Shown here: in pieces, positions 16,253 through 25,462 of the stretch
Numbering within the stretch: position 1 is the stretch's first letter
Layout: every line of letters starts with the position of its first letter
DNA from: JAAYHV01 sp964400515
GTDB taxonomy: Bacteria; Bacillota; Clostridia; Peptostreptococcales; Anaerovoracaceae
Direction: 5' to 3'
NCBI GenBank assembly: GCA_964400515.1
Contig: CAYNTJ010000002.1
Location: 216,087 to 280,086, forward strand
DNA length: 64,000 nucleotides
Program-made: the position numbers and the translations under genes
Notes under the pieces: generated by a model
Told to the model about the DNA's origin: nothing
Databases searched by the model: none
Seen by the model: only the letters and a program-made list of their open reading frames with translations

Positions 16253-17530
16253 TTGGAAAATTTTATTTTACCAAACAGAACAAATCATAATAACGACAGC
16301 TTCCTGTCATATTTAAAAAAATCAATAGAGTCCTTTTCAGATATAACGGGTATCCCCATCACATATTTAAACACCTCCTTTGAAGTGGAAAGCTTCGTTA
16401 ACGAGGACAGAAAAATATGTGGGATTTTCAGTTCATATAACGATCCTACCAGTATTTGCAGAAGCGGTCTTAAATCGGCATGTAAATTTGCCGCCAATTT
16501 AGGGGAACCATATATATTCTTATGCCGCTCGGGGCTAACTAATATTGCCATAGCCCTAATAGTTAACGGTGAAACCGTAGGTTATGTCATAGCAGGTCCT
16601 ATTATAATGGGGCAGGTTAGGGATAGTACCATATCCAAATTTGCTGCAATGAACAATCTTACTGACAACGAAAAAAACATAGCAAAAATGTTTTGTTCCA
16701 CCATGCCCACATATGAACCCAATAAGATTTCAAAATTGGCATTGCTTTTATATAACTCCGTAATATCCTCTATTGGGGTAAATACGGATTATCAGAGCTT
16801 GAGGGAAAACTACAAGGATGAAAGAGCTATAAATTATAAAATAAAGAATCTGCAGGATGACAGCAGCACAAGCTCCTCTGCGGATCTTGAAAACAATCTG
16901 ATCAAAACCATTATCAGTGGTCAGACGGAAGATGCCCTAAAGCAAGCTGATGACCTTTTGGAAAGCTTCTATATAAGGGAAAGGGGCGATTTGCCAGCCA
17001 TCAAGGGTAAGGTTTTATGGATGTTTGCCATTATAATAAGAGCCGCCACGGAAAAGCATTCCAGCATAAATGAAATAATCGATTCCGAGCTGGATATAAT
17101 CGTTAAGCTTAGTGATGTGGAAAACTATAAACAGCTTAAAACCGAATCCATGAATCTAATTATAAAGATTTCCAAAAATCTTTTGACTTCGGTATATAAT
17201 GGTAATTCAAAGATAGTTTCAAATGCAATAAAATATGTTAACAGTAATTTTTCAAAAAGAATAACCCTAAAAGACATAGAAGAAAATCTGCATGTCAATT
17301 CTTCATATTTTTCTTCATTATTTAAAAATGAAATGGGAATAACCTTTATATGCTACATAAATCAGGTAAAAATAGATTATGCATGTAACTTGCTAAAGGA
17401 CAGCACTCTTAGTATAATCGATATAGCTTTAGAAATCGGATTTGATGATCAAAGCTATTTTACAAAAGTATTTAAAAAACAGTGCGGAATGACTCCAAAG
17501 GAGTATCGCCTATTAAATAGTAAAAAATAA
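16253..17530 (+). CDS. PocR-domain AraC-family transcriptional regulator
   Basis: The 425-residue protein has an N-terminal PocR sensory domain (residues 15-175) with CRSGLKSACKFA and YIFLCRSGLTNIAIAL, giving the conserved cysteines of that domain. A linker follows, then a C-terminal AraC DNA-binding domain (residues 325-422) with two helix-turn-helix motifs: LKDIEENLHVNSSYFSSLFK and IIDIALEIGFDDQSYFTKVF. The start is TTG at 16253, eight bases after AAGGAGG. It is divergent from the methylamine operon and co-transcribed with a UroD-like gene 13 nt downstream. PocR-AraC proteins often sit beside corrinoid methyltransferase clusters, so it is the likely activator here. Confidence 0.85.
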   Translation: MENFILPNRTNHNNDSFLSYLKKSIESFSDITGIPITYLNTSFEVESFVNEDRKICGIFSSYNDPTSICRSGLKSACKFAANLGEPYIFLCRSGLTNIAIALIVNGETVGYVIAGPIIMGQVRDSTISKFAAMNNLTDNEKNIAKMFCSTMPTYEPNKISKLALLLYNSVISSIGVNTDYQSLRENYKDERAINYKIKNLQDDSSTSSSADLENNLIKTIISGQTEDALKQADDLLESFYIRERGDLPAIKGKVLWMFAIIIRAATEKHSSINEIIDSELDIIVKLSDVENYKQLKTESMNLIIKISKNLLTSVYNGNSKIVSNAIKYVNSNFSKRITLKDIEENLHVNSSYFSSLFKNEMGITFICYINQVKIDYACNLLKDSTLSIIDIALEIGFDDQSYFTKVFKKQCGMTPKEYRLLNSKK

Positions 17531-17543
17531 AAAAGGAGACACT

Positions 17544-18425
17544 ATGAAAGACTATATATGTAAAGATAATACTTTTACGGGTATATCTAAAGAATTTGCC
17601 AGTGAGAACGGTTTATCGCTGCCAAAACTATATCAAAATGCGGAAGATCTTTTCAAGGTTTCTGCATTGATACAAAGGCAGGAAAACAATCCGTTTTGTG
17701 TCCTACCCTTTGATCCTTCCTTGACTGCCGAAGCTAAGGGTGCAGATATAAAATTGGATGACTCCAATCTGGGACCAAGAAAAAACAAGGATACTATATT
17801 TGAAGTCGAGGATCTATTAAAGCTTCCCGAAATGAATATCTATGAAGGCAGAATTAATGAAACCTTAAAAGCAGTGTCCCTGCTTAAAGAAAAGGGTTAT
17901 CCCGCAGCTATTGAAATAACCGGCCCCTTTTCAATAATAAACGGATTTATGGATATACAGAAATTCTTAATGGCTTTTAGAAAAAAAGAAGATGTGATAA
18001 GGGAAATTTTATACAAATTAAACTTTGACCTGGTTAATCTTTTTATCGAAGCAAAAAAAGCAGGTTCTGATGTTATATTTTATACCGATTCATCTGTGGG
18101 TACCAGCTTAATAGGGCCTAAATTCATGAGGCAGGTATTGGAATGGTCCACTCTGCCCCTGTTAGATGACCTTGATAAAAGGTTACCTGAGGATACATTG
18201 ATATATCTATGTCCTAAGCTTACCTTTGCATTAACCGATAATAATTTTATCAGATGGGGAAAATTGCCTTTGGAGGCAGATATTCCATATGGAGAGGCCC
18301 TAATCAATTCCGTGGGTAAAATAAGGTTCAGCGGAAACACATGCCGTAAGCAATTGGGTAAAATTGCCCGGGGAAGCCTGCCTTACTTCGAACTTAAGGA
18401 CTTGGTGCTGGATGTCGAAGAATAA
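17544..18425 (+). CDS. Second UroD-family methyltransferase-like protein
   Basis: This 293-residue protein belongs to the uroporphyrinogen decarboxylase/MtbA-like superfamily. It is shorter than the usual 330-350 residues and begins with an atypical N-terminus. Recognisable segments are PAAIEITGPFSIINGFMD, SDVIFYTDSSVGTSLIGPKF and, near the zinc site, LIYLCPKL and RFSGNTC. The normal HxC is YLC, so the histidine ligand is missing as in the thioredoxin-fused paralogue. The ATG follows AAAAGGAGACACT, 13 nt after the regulator stop, so the two form an operon. It may be a methyl-acceptor enzyme or a sensor partner for the regulator. Confidence 0.7.
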   Translation: MKDYICKDNTFTGISKEFASENGLSLPKLYQNAEDLFKVSALIQRQENNPFCVLPFDPSLTAEAKGADIKLDDSNLGPRKNKDTIFEVEDLLKLPEMNIYEGRINETLKAVSLLKEKGYPAAIEITGPFSIINGFMDIQKFLMAFRKKEDVIREILYKLNFDLVNLFIEAKKAGSDVIFYTDSSVGTSLIGPKFMRQVLEWSTLPLLDDLDKRLPEDTLIYLCPKLTFALTDNNFIRWGKLPLEADIPYGEALINSVGKIRFSGNTCRKQLGKIARGSLPYFELKDLVLDVEE

Positions 18426-18436
18426 ATCAAAAAAAT

Positions 18437-18469
18437 AAGAAGTGCCGGAAAATATTTCCGACACTTCTT
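18437..18469. terminator. Bidirectional terminator
   Basis: AAGAAGTG-C-CGGAAA and TTTCCG-A-CACTTCTT form a 14-pair hairpin with one mismatch and an ATA loop. It is flanked by A-rich sequence on the left and TTTTTATAT on the right. It separates two convergent genes. Confidence 0.85.
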
Positions 18470-18475
18470 TTTATA

Positions 18476-19567
18476 TTATATGTAATAAAGCTTTACATTT
18501 CTGCAATTAGTCAGATACACCATTGTTGCATAGAAGATTTCGAAGCTGAGAATATCTCCGACTTCCAGTTCCCCCTTGAAGTCCTCCACATCTATTATAG
18601 TGTGATCACTGGATGCTCCAAGTATTTGAACCCCTTCCTCAATTGGCGCCAGCTCAAATGGATCTCCGTAATCAACCTTGCCTATTCCAAGCAATGCACG
18701 TTTTCGGATTCCTCTGTCTTCGTAAACCGGTTTGTGTCCAAAGGCATCAATTCCCATCTCTCCTATGGGGTGAGTTGGCTTATCCTTAAGCTCAATTACC
18801 TCGGCTTTTAATACCAATGTGTCTTTATATAGGCAAGACATGTCATATCCAAAGAATCTTTCATTATCCTTACCAAGTATTATACCTTCTCCGACTCTAA
18901 GCATATTGATTCTTTCCGGCATATCATTGTCCCACAATCTCATAAGACTTGTGGTGGCTCCTCCGGAAATATATTCAAGGGTTCTTCCTATTTTTGCCTC
19001 GATTTTTTCTGCTATTTCCACCAGTTCATCCAGCTTGTCTTTTGTAGGTAAAATGGAACCATAGCAACCCAAATTTGTGCCTACCCCGGATAAAATAAGG
19101 TTTTCCATATTATTCTCAACTTCCAATGCCACTTCAATAAGCTCATCCTTATCCCAAAAGCCTTCTCTTAAATCCCCCAGGTCTGCCATAAGGATAACAT
19201 TATGCATTTTATTTTGAGAAGCAGCCGCACTATTTAATGCCCTAAGCACCTTTAATTCGCTGTTTAAGCTGTAATCGGTAAGCCTTACCACTTCATCAAC
19301 TTCGCTTAGCATGGGAACTCTAAGGCATAGGTATCTGGTTTTCAAACCATAATTTATGCAGTCTTCTATCTGTTCCAGCCTTGAAGATGCTATCATCTTC
19401 GCACCACCATCTAGATATTGCTTTGCCACCAAAGGTAAGCCCGTTGCCCCTTTAATAACACCTATCAAATCAATATTTTTTTCTGCACATCTCTTATTGA
19501 TTTCCATTACATTGTGCTTGAGATGTCCTAAATTTATCTCAACACAAGGATACTGACGCTTTTCCAT
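18476..19567 (-). CDS. orr: Alanine-racemase-fold PLP enzyme, probably ornithine racemase
   Basis: This 363-residue protein has the fold-III PLP barrel. VEINLGHLKHNV opens it, and the PLP lysine is in DLIGVIKGATG near residue 39. It continues with MIASSRLEQIEDC, LMADLGDLREGFW, GVGTNLGCYGS and LRVGEGIILGKD. The size and order fit the ornithine racemase/YhfX group, in which ornithine racemase makes D-ornithine for fermentation by clostridia; true alanine racemases have a different C-terminus. The ATG follows GGAGGTGTATA. Neighbours give no pathway support, so the substrate is an inference. The 107 nt downstream of nth contain no gene. Confidence 0.65.
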   Translation of the reverse strand: MEKRQYPCVEINLGHLKHNVMEINKRCAEKNIDLIGVIKGATGLPLVAKQYLDGGAKMIASSRLEQIEDCINYGLKTRYLCLRVPMLSEVDEVVRLTDYSLNSELKVLRALNSAAASQNKMHNVILMADLGDLREGFWDKDELIEVALEVENNMENLILSGVGTNLGCYGSILPTKDKLDELVEIAEKIEAKIGRTLEYISGGATTSLMRLWDNDMPERINMLRVGEGIILGKDNERFFGYDMSCLYKDTLVLKAEVIELKDKPTHPIGEMGIDAFGHKPVYEDRGIRKRALLGIGKVDYGDPFELAPIEEGVQILGASSDHTIIDVEDFKGELEVGDILSFEIFYATMVYLTNCRNVKLYYI

Positions 19568-19674
19568 TATACACCTCCAAATTTTTCCTACTATATAGAT
19601 TATATGTAAAAAAATATTCCGAATATATCAGAATATTTATATAAATTATAAAATTTTTTATGTGAATTCATCCA

Positions 19675-20319
19675 TCAATATTCATAATTTTCCCTTAGAT
19701 AATGATCACAATAATCCTTTATTATGCACTCTTCACACTTTGGATTTTTTGCCGTGCAACAATTTCTCCCATGAAAAATCAGACTATGGTGGGTTTCCGT
19801 CCATCTCTCCTTTGGTACCACATTCATCAAATCCTTCTCCGTGGTATAAGCATCCTTACCGTTAGCCATACCTATTCTGTTTGACACCCTTAATACATGG
19901 GTATCCACTGCTATTGCTTGATTACCAAAGCCTACTGAAAGAACCACATTTGCAGTCTTTCTCCCCACACCCTTAAGCTTTATTAGTTCTTCATAAGTTC
20001 TTGGCACCAAGCCATGGTAGTCATTTACTATGGATTTTGATATTTCTATGATATTACCTGCTTTGTTCTTATATAAACCTATGCTTTTAATAATATCCTC
20101 CACATCCCCTTGTTTTGCCTGGGATAGAGCCTTTGCATCCGGATATTTCTCAAACAGATAAGGGGTCACCTTATTTACACTGTTATCTGTCGTTTGAGCA
20201 GACAGGGTCACGGCTATTAATAATTGAAAATTATCATTAAAATCCAGGGCACATTTTGCCTCAGGGTATTCAAGCTTCAATAAATCTAATATCAAAATCA
20301 CTTCATTTAATTCTTTCAT
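19675..20319 (-). CDS. nth: Endonuclease III
   Basis: This DNA glycosylase/AP lyase removes oxidised pyrimidines. The helix-hairpin-helix LKGVGRKTANVVL holds the catalytic lysine, and VDTHVLRVSNR holds the catalytic aspartate. The C-terminal 4Fe-4S motif is intact (C-x6-C-x2-C-x5-C in CTAKNPKCEECIIKDYC). The ATG at 20319 is the better spaced start after GAGAG; an in-frame ATG three codons earlier (20328) is also possible. The gene ends in TGA and is divergent from the GntR-type regulator. Confidence 0.93.
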   Translation of the reverse strand: MKELNEVILILDLLKLEYPEAKCALDFNDNFQLLIAVTLSAQTTDNSVNKVTPYLFEKYPDAKALSQAKQGDVEDIIKSIGLYKNKAGNIIEISKSIVNDYHGLVPRTYEELIKLKGVGRKTANVVLSVGFGNQAIAVDTHVLRVSNRIGMANGKDAYTTEKDLMNVVPKERWTETHHSLIFHGRNCCTAKNPKCEECIIKDYCDHYLRENYEY

Positions 20320-20350
20320 GGAATCCATCTCTCTTTTCTTTTTATTTCTA

Positions 20351-20378
20351 TTGACAAATCATAATTTACCACTATAAT
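20351..20378 (+). promoter_or_regulatory. Promoter of GntR-family gene
   Basis: TTGACA (20351-20356), a 16-base spacer and TATAAT (20373-20378), about 45 nt before the regulator start. Confidence 0.7.
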
Positions 20379-20387
20379 TGTATACAT
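20378..20387. promoter_or_regulatory. Possible GntR operator
   Basis: TTGTATACAT overlaps the end of the -10 box and is one base away from the palindrome TTGTATACAA, which is common for FadR/GntR-type repressors. Its place at the transcription start suggests autoregulation. Confidence 0.45.
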
Positions 20388-20421
20388 TAGATGACATTTT
20401 ATTAAGTAAGAAAGGCCAATT

Positions 20422-21087
20422 ATGATATCCATAAATCTAGGTGAAGACAGCACCAACCAACCTTTATCCAACAATCTTTTCTGCATGCTCAGAAAAGATA
20501 TACTTTCCGGAAAGCTTAAATCCAAAGCCAAGCTCACAGAGCAAAGCATCTGCGAAAAATATAATGTAAGCAGAACGCCTGTAAGAGAAGCTTTACGGCA
20601 ACTGGAAACCGAAGGGCTGATCGAAAACATTCCCAACAGAGGAGCTTTTGTTATCGGACTCAACAATCGCGATATCTCCGATATGTTTGAACTAAGGCGT
20701 ATAACGGAAGTTCAAGCCATCGAATGGGCTATACTCAGAATGAAGGAAGATACCATCGACTCCTCGGAAGAAACCTTCGAATTTATGGAATTCTATACCA
20801 TCAAAAATGATATAGAAAAGGTATTGAGTATCAATACAACTTTTCATAGTATACTATATAAAGCCACGGGAAACAAGATGTTGGAGCAAATGCTTAATTC
20901 ATATCAGGTATATTTGAAGCATTCATCTCCCATATCCACCATCACCGATGATTATCTGACAACAATCCTTGCAGAGCACAAAGCTATTTTTACAGCTGTA
21001 AAGAACAGAAATGTAGCCGCCGGCAAGAAAGCAATGGATTACCATATGGAACAAACAAAATTAAGAAGAATGAGCAATTACTTTTAA
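20422..21087 (+). CDS. GntR-family (FCD-type) transcriptional regulator
   Basis: The 221-residue protein has an N-terminal winged helix-turn-helix (residues 25-80) with LTEQSICEKYNVSRTPVREA and LRQLETEGLIENIPNRGAFV, typical of GntR proteins. The C-terminal helical FCD ligand domain has ELRRITEVQAIEWAI and a histidine in NTTFHSILYKATGN, a usual metal-ligand position. The target genes are unknown; it is divergent from nth and converges on a lipase-like gene, so neither is an obvious target. The ATG at 20422 has a modest ribosome site, AAAGGCC. Confidence 0.88.
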   Translation: MISINLGEDSTNQPLSNNLFCMLRKDILSGKLKSKAKLTEQSICEKYNVSRTPVREALRQLETEGLIENIPNRGAFVIGLNNRDISDMFELRRITEVQAIEWAILRMKEDTIDSSEETFEFMEFYTIKNDIEKVLSINTTFHSILYKATGNKMLEQMLNSYQVYLKHSSPISTITDDYLTTILAEHKAIFTAVKNRNVAAGKKAMDYHMEQTKLRRMSNYF

Positions 21088-21098
21088 AGTAATTGCTC
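21072..21098. terminator. Palindromic bidirectional terminator holding both stop codons
   Basis: GAGCAATTACTTT and AAAGTAATTGCTC are perfect 13-base arms around one T. The stop codons of the regulator (21085-21087) and of the converging hydrolase (21084-21086) lie in the centre, so the two genes overlap by four bases inside the palindrome. CTTTATTTTC follows on the plus strand. Confidence 0.75.
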
Positions 21099-22010
21099 CT
21101 TTATTTTCTTTTCAAGCCAAATCATTATGTCCTCATAGACTTCCTGATTATTGGTTTCGTTTAATACTTCATGCTTGGCACCCTCATATATTTTCATGGT
21201 GACTTTGTCATTTCCGGCTTGTTCCAGCTGCTTAAAGTAGTATCTAGGTGCAATCCCCTTGTTTCCCGCAGGATCTTCCGAACCTGATATTATAAGTACC
21301 GGTACTTTCGGAACCTTTTTTGCCCAATCTTTTTTTGTTACTCTTTTTAGTCCCACAAACATTTCCCTGTTTGCTGAAGCTGAAAAACTAAAACCGCAAT
21401 CTTCGTCTTCAACATATTTTTTTACCACATCCATATCCCTTGAAAGCCACGAGAATTTTGATATTTCACTGTCTCCCTCCGATTCCAAATTGGAATTCGT
21501 AAGCTTCTCTAAAATTTTAGAAACAGAGGTAAACCCGTGCATGGCTATATGCATATTGGCTATTCCTATGGCAGCTCCCACAGATTTATTTGGAGCAACT
21601 GTTCCCGATAAAACCAATCCGTCTATATCACCATAGGTTGAAGCATATAGCTCTGCCAAAATACTTCCCATACTATGCCCTATAAGTATCTTAGGTAATG
21701 CCCCGGATTCTTCTTCGGCATATTTAAATAGGGAATTCATATCCTCCAGCACATAATCAAATCCGCCTTTTTTCATTGCAAAGGTTCCCCTGTGACCTTG
21801 CTTGCTCATGCCGTGACCTATGTGATCATTGGCGTAAACATTGCATCCCACATCCGTTAGTCTTGTGGCAAAATCATCATATCTTTTGCTGTGTTCCGCC
21901 ATACCATGGGCTATTTGAACAATACACCAGGGCTTATCACTTATCCAGCTTCTTGAAAACAATTGGCCCTCCCCATTAGAGGAAACACGATAAAACTCTC
22001 TTCTTTCCAT
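21084..22010 (-). CDS. Alpha/beta hydrolase, monoacylglycerol-lipase/lysophospholipase type
   Basis: The 308-residue protein has the serine hydrolase core: oxyanion region IAHGMAEHSKRYDDFA, nucleophile elbow GHSMGS, catalytic Asp in ISGSEDPAG, and His in GAKHEVLNE. There is no signal peptide, so it acts in the cytoplasm or at the inner membrane face, where this family releases fatty acids from monoglycerides or lysolipids. The ATG at 22010 follows GGGAGGTTATT and is preferred to one ten codons upstream. Confidence 0.85.
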   Translation of the reverse strand: MERREFYRVSSNGEGQLFSRSWISDKPWCIVQIAHGMAEHSKRYDDFATRLTDVGCNVYANDHIGHGMSKQGHRGTFAMKKGGFDYVLEDMNSLFKYAEEESGALPKILIGHSMGSILAELYASTYGDIDGLVLSGTVAPNKSVGAAIGIANMHIAMHGFTSVSKILEKLTNSNLESEGDSEISKFSWLSRDMDVVKKYVEDEDCGFSFSASANREMFVGLKRVTKKDWAKKVPKVPVLIISGSEDPAGNKGIAPRYYFKQLEQAGNDKVTMKIYEGAKHEVLNETNNQEVYEDIMIWLEKKIKEQLL

Positions 22011-22077
22011 AATAACCTCCCGCAATTTAGACTTTAGCATAATAAAATTATACTCCCTAAGTCATCTAATAGCAAGG

Positions 22078-24666
22078 CTATTGAATATAAGCAAGACTTC
22101 CGTTTTCATCATCTATTAGTATGCTGCTTCCTTCAGTTATTTCCCCTGCGATTATCATCTTGGCCAATTTAGTTTCCACATATCCTTGTATATATCTTTT
22201 AACCGGTCTTGCCCCATATATAGGGTCATAGGCTTCCCTTGCGATTAATTTCTTGGCATTTTCGGTAAGACTTATATTGATACCCTTTTCTCCAAGCTTT
22301 TCCTTTAGGGAAACCATGGTAAGCTCGATGATTTTAGTAATCTCATTTAATGTTAATGGGCTAAATATTACGGTTTCATCTATTCTGTTAATGAATTCAG
22401 GCCTAAAGTGTCTTTTCATTTCGTTTATGACCTTTTCCTTAACATCTTCTTTTATGATACCCTCGGAGCCGGAATTTTCCATCAGATAGCTACTGCCAAG
22501 ATTTGAGGTCATAATAATTATGGTATTTTTGAAATCCACCGTTCTCCCCTTGTTATCAGTAAGTCTCCCATCATCCAATATCTGAAGCAATATATTGAAT
22601 ACATCGGGATGAGCCTTTTCTATCTCATCAAACAGAATAACGCTGTATGGTTTTCTCCTTACCGCCTCAGTTAATTGACCTCCTTCATCATAGCCCACAT
22701 ATCCCGGAGGAGACCCCACAAGTCTGGAAACCGAATGCTTTTCCATGTATTCGGACATGTCTATTCTTATCATATTTTTTTCGGTATCAAAAAGACTCTC
22801 ACTCAATGCTTTTGCAAGCTCCGTCTTACCCACTCCTGTAGGCCCTAAAAAGATAAATGAACCAATTGGCCTATTCTCATTTTTAAGACCGGCTCTTGCC
22901 CTTAAAATAGCCCCGGAAACGGCATTTATCCCCTCATCTTGGCCTACAACTCTTTTATGAAGTATTTCCGGAAGCTTTAACAGCTTTTCCCTCTCGGTTT
23001 CTATAAGCTTTTCCACAGGTATTCCTGTCCAACTGGCAATTACCTCGGAAATCTCTTCCTCGGAAACCTCTTCCTTAAGCAGCCTATCATCTTTGTTTTT
23101 ATCAACTTCCTCTTGCTCATCTTTTATTTCTTTTTCCAGCTCAGGCAACACCCCATATTTCAGCTTGGCCAGCTTTTCTAAATCATAATCCCTTTCAGCA
23201 TTCTCGATTTCCAGTCTAATCTCTTCCAATCTTTTTTTCTTGTCCTTAAGGGATGCTATTGATTTTTTTTCATTTTCCCATCTGGCCCTTAACACATTAT
23301 TCTTATCTTTTAGCTCCGAAAGCTCGGCTTCGATGGCCTCCAGTCTCATTTTAGATGCCTTGTCCTTTTCCTTTGATAACGCTTGCTTTTCTATCTCAAG
23401 CTGCATTATCTTCCTGGATATATCATCAAGCTCCGCAGGCATACTATCAATTTCCGTACGTATTCTTGCAGCGGCTTCATCCATAAGATCAATGGCTTTA
23501 TCAGGTAAGAATCTGTCACTTATATATCTGTTTGACAGAGTTGCACATGAAATTAAAGCGCCATCCGTAATCCTTACCCCATGATGAATCTCAAAACGCT
23601 CTTTTAAGCCTCTTAGGATTGAAATAGTGTCCAAAACGCTGGGTTCATCAATCATAACCTTTTGGAAACGTCTTTCAAGAGCCGCGTCCTTTTCTATATA
23701 TTTCTGATATTCATCCAATGTGGTTGCCCCTATACAATGCAATTCACCCCTGGCCAGCTTTGGCTTCAGCAGATTTCCCGCATCCATCGAACCTTCTGTT
23801 TTTCCTGCTCCCACAATGTTATGTATTTCATCAATAAACAGTATAATCTTACCCTCTGATTTGTCTATTTCATTTAATACCGCTTTTAATCTCTCTTCAA
23901 ATTCACCTCTGAATTTTGCTCCTGCAATAAGGGCGCCCATATCCAGTGAAAAAATTGTTTTATCCTTCAGTCCCTCAGGTACGTCACCGTTTACAATCCT
24001 TTGTGCCAAGCCTTCAACCACGGCAGTTTTCCCAACCCCCGGTTCTCCTATTAACACCGGATTATTCTTAGTCCTTCTTGATAATATCTGTATTGCCCTT
24101 CTTATTTCTTCATCTCTTCCTATAACCGGATCCAGCTTTCCTTTTTTGGCCGAATCCACCAAATCAATCCCATATTTGTTCAATGCATCATAATTGTCTT
24201 CGGGATTTTGACTGGTCACCCTTTGGTTTCCCCTTACAGCGGATAATTTATTTAAAAATTCATCCTTATTTATTCCGTTCTTCTTAATCAATTCCCCCGA
24301 AAAACCCTTGCCTTCTTCAATCAACGACAGATATACATGCTCCACGCTTATATATTCATCCTTCATTTTCTCAGCTATTTTTTCCGCTTCCATAAGCAAA
24401 GAATTAAGCCTTCTGGACATATATGAAGACCCCACATCTCCGGTAACCTTAGGCAAATTATTTAAATAGTTTAATAATTCCTGCTTCATGCTTTCAGGAT
24501 TTTTACCCATTGCTTCCAGTAGTTTTGTTATTAATCCATCCCTTTGATTTAATATACTGTAATGCAAATGTTCCACCTCTATATTTTGGTGGCCGAATGA
24601 AATAGCTGCATTTTGGCTATCTATTATAATATTCTGCATGCTTTGTGTAAATTTATCTATATTCAT
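22078..24666 (-). CDS. clpB: ClpB disaggregase
   Basis: This 862-residue AAA+ chaperone extracts polypeptides from aggregates together with DnaK. It has the double Clp-N repeat (residues 1-150), the first ATPase (GEPGVGKTAVVEG; FIDEIHNIVGAG), the ClpB-specific coiled-coil middle domain (about 400-530), and the second ATPase (LGPTGVGKTELAKA; ILFDEIEKAHPDVFN). There is no ClpP-binding IGF loop, as expected for ClpB. It ends in TAG. A perfect CIRCE lies 34 nt upstream, so it is probably under HrcA control instead of CtsR. Confidence 0.96.
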   Translation of the reverse strand: MNIDKFTQSMQNIIIDSQNAAISFGHQNIEVEHLHYSILNQRDGLITKLLEAMGKNPESMKQELLNYLNNLPKVTGDVGSSYMSRRLNSLLMEAEKIAEKMKDEYISVEHVYLSLIEEGKGFSGELIKKNGINKDEFLNKLSAVRGNQRVTSQNPEDNYDALNKYGIDLVDSAKKGKLDPVIGRDEEIRRAIQILSRRTKNNPVLIGEPGVGKTAVVEGLAQRIVNGDVPEGLKDKTIFSLDMGALIAGAKFRGEFEERLKAVLNEIDKSEGKIILFIDEIHNIVGAGKTEGSMDAGNLLKPKLARGELHCIGATTLDEYQKYIEKDAALERRFQKVMIDEPSVLDTISILRGLKERFEIHHGVRITDGALISCATLSNRYISDRFLPDKAIDLMDEAAARIRTEIDSMPAELDDISRKIMQLEIEKQALSKEKDKASKMRLEAIEAELSELKDKNNVLRARWENEKKSIASLKDKKKRLEEIRLEIENAERDYDLEKLAKLKYGVLPELEKEIKDEQEEVDKNKDDRLLKEEVSEEEISEVIASWTGIPVEKLIETEREKLLKLPEILHKRVVGQDEGINAVSGAILRARAGLKNENRPIGSFIFLGPTGVGKTELAKALSESLFDTEKNMIRIDMSEYMEKHSVSRLVGSPPGYVGYDEGGQLTEAVRRKPYSVILFDEIEKAHPDVFNILLQILDDGRLTDNKGRTVDFKNTIIIMTSNLGSSYLMENSGSEGIIKEDVKEKVINEMKRHFRPEFINRIDETVIFSPLTLNEITKIIELTMVSLKEKLGEKGINISLTENAKKLIAREAYDPIYGARPVKRYIQGYVETKLAKMIIAGEITEGSSILIDDENGSLAYIQ

Positions 24667-24699
24667 AAAAACCTCCTTTATCCCATTTATAATTAAAAA

Positions 24700-24726
24700 T
24701 TAGCACTCTTCGTTGTAGAGTGCTAA
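24700..24726. promoter_or_regulatory. CIRCE operator (HrcA site) for clpB
   Basis: TTAGCACTC, nine bases and GAGTGCTAA: both arms match the consensus perfectly. It lies 34 nt before the clpB start. Confidence 0.95.
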
Positions 24727-24754
24727 TCGTTTATGTGAAGATTTTGTGAATTTA

Positions 24755-25462
24755 TTATAGGACTATGGACAAAAATTCTTTGAAGGCATCCGTCTTGGGA
24801 TCATCTATTATCTCTATGCTTCCCTGCTCTATTATACGGCCTTCATTTAAAAAGATCACATAGTCTGCCACCTTCCTTGCAAAGCCAACCTCATGGGTAA
24901 CAATGAAGAATTTTTTTCCCAGCAATCTCAGCTCCTTAACCATATCAAGGACTTCCTTTGTCAGTATCGGATCTAAAGCCGATGTCGGTTCGTCAAAAAA
25001 GAATATGTCCACATCAAGGGCCAGAGCCCTTACTATGGAAACCCTCTGCTGCTGTCCGCCGCTTAACATATACGGGTATTTGTCCTTGTGTTCTATTAGT
25101 CCGAATCTTGCCAGCAAATCTATGACTTTTTTCTCGGCCCTTTCCTTAGGCACCCCTTTTATCTTGTTTAGTATCAAGACTATATTGTTAAAAACGGTAA
25201 GATGGGGGAAAAGGCTGCTGCTTTGAAATACAAAACCCACCCGATCCTTAAATTCCCTTTGGGATACTTCTTGTTTATCGATTCTTATCAACCCCTCATC
25301 ATAGCCCTCTATACCGCTGATTAATCTAAGGAGAGTTGATTTTCCGCTACCGCTCTTCCCCAGTACCGCCACTGCTTCAACATTTTCCAGCACTAAATTG
25401 AAGTCTTTTAATACTATTTCATTATCGTATTTTTTATTCAAACCCCTAATGTCTATATTCAT
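24755..25462 (-). CDS. Amino-acid ABC transporter ATPase (GlnQ type)
   Basis: The 235-residue ATPase has Walker A GKSGSGKSTLL, Q-loop VFQSSSLFPH, signature LSGGQQQRVSIVRAL, Walker B DIFFFDEPTSALDP and the H-loop VTHE. This is the polar amino-acid uptake type. Its start overlaps the permease stop (TGA, 25459-25461) by four bases, so the subunits are translationally coupled. Confidence 0.9.
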   Translation of the reverse strand: MNIDIRGLNKKYDNEIVLKDFNLVLENVEAVAVLGKSGSGKSTLLRLISGIEGYDEGLIRIDKQEVSQREFKDRVGFVFQSSSLFPHLTVFNNIVLILNKIKGVPKERAEKKVIDLLARFGLIEHKDKYPYMLSGGQQQRVSIVRALALDVDIFFFDEPTSALDPILTKEVLDMVKELRLLGKKFFIVTHEVGFARKVADYVIFLNEGRIIEQGSIEIIDDPKTDAFKEFLSIVL

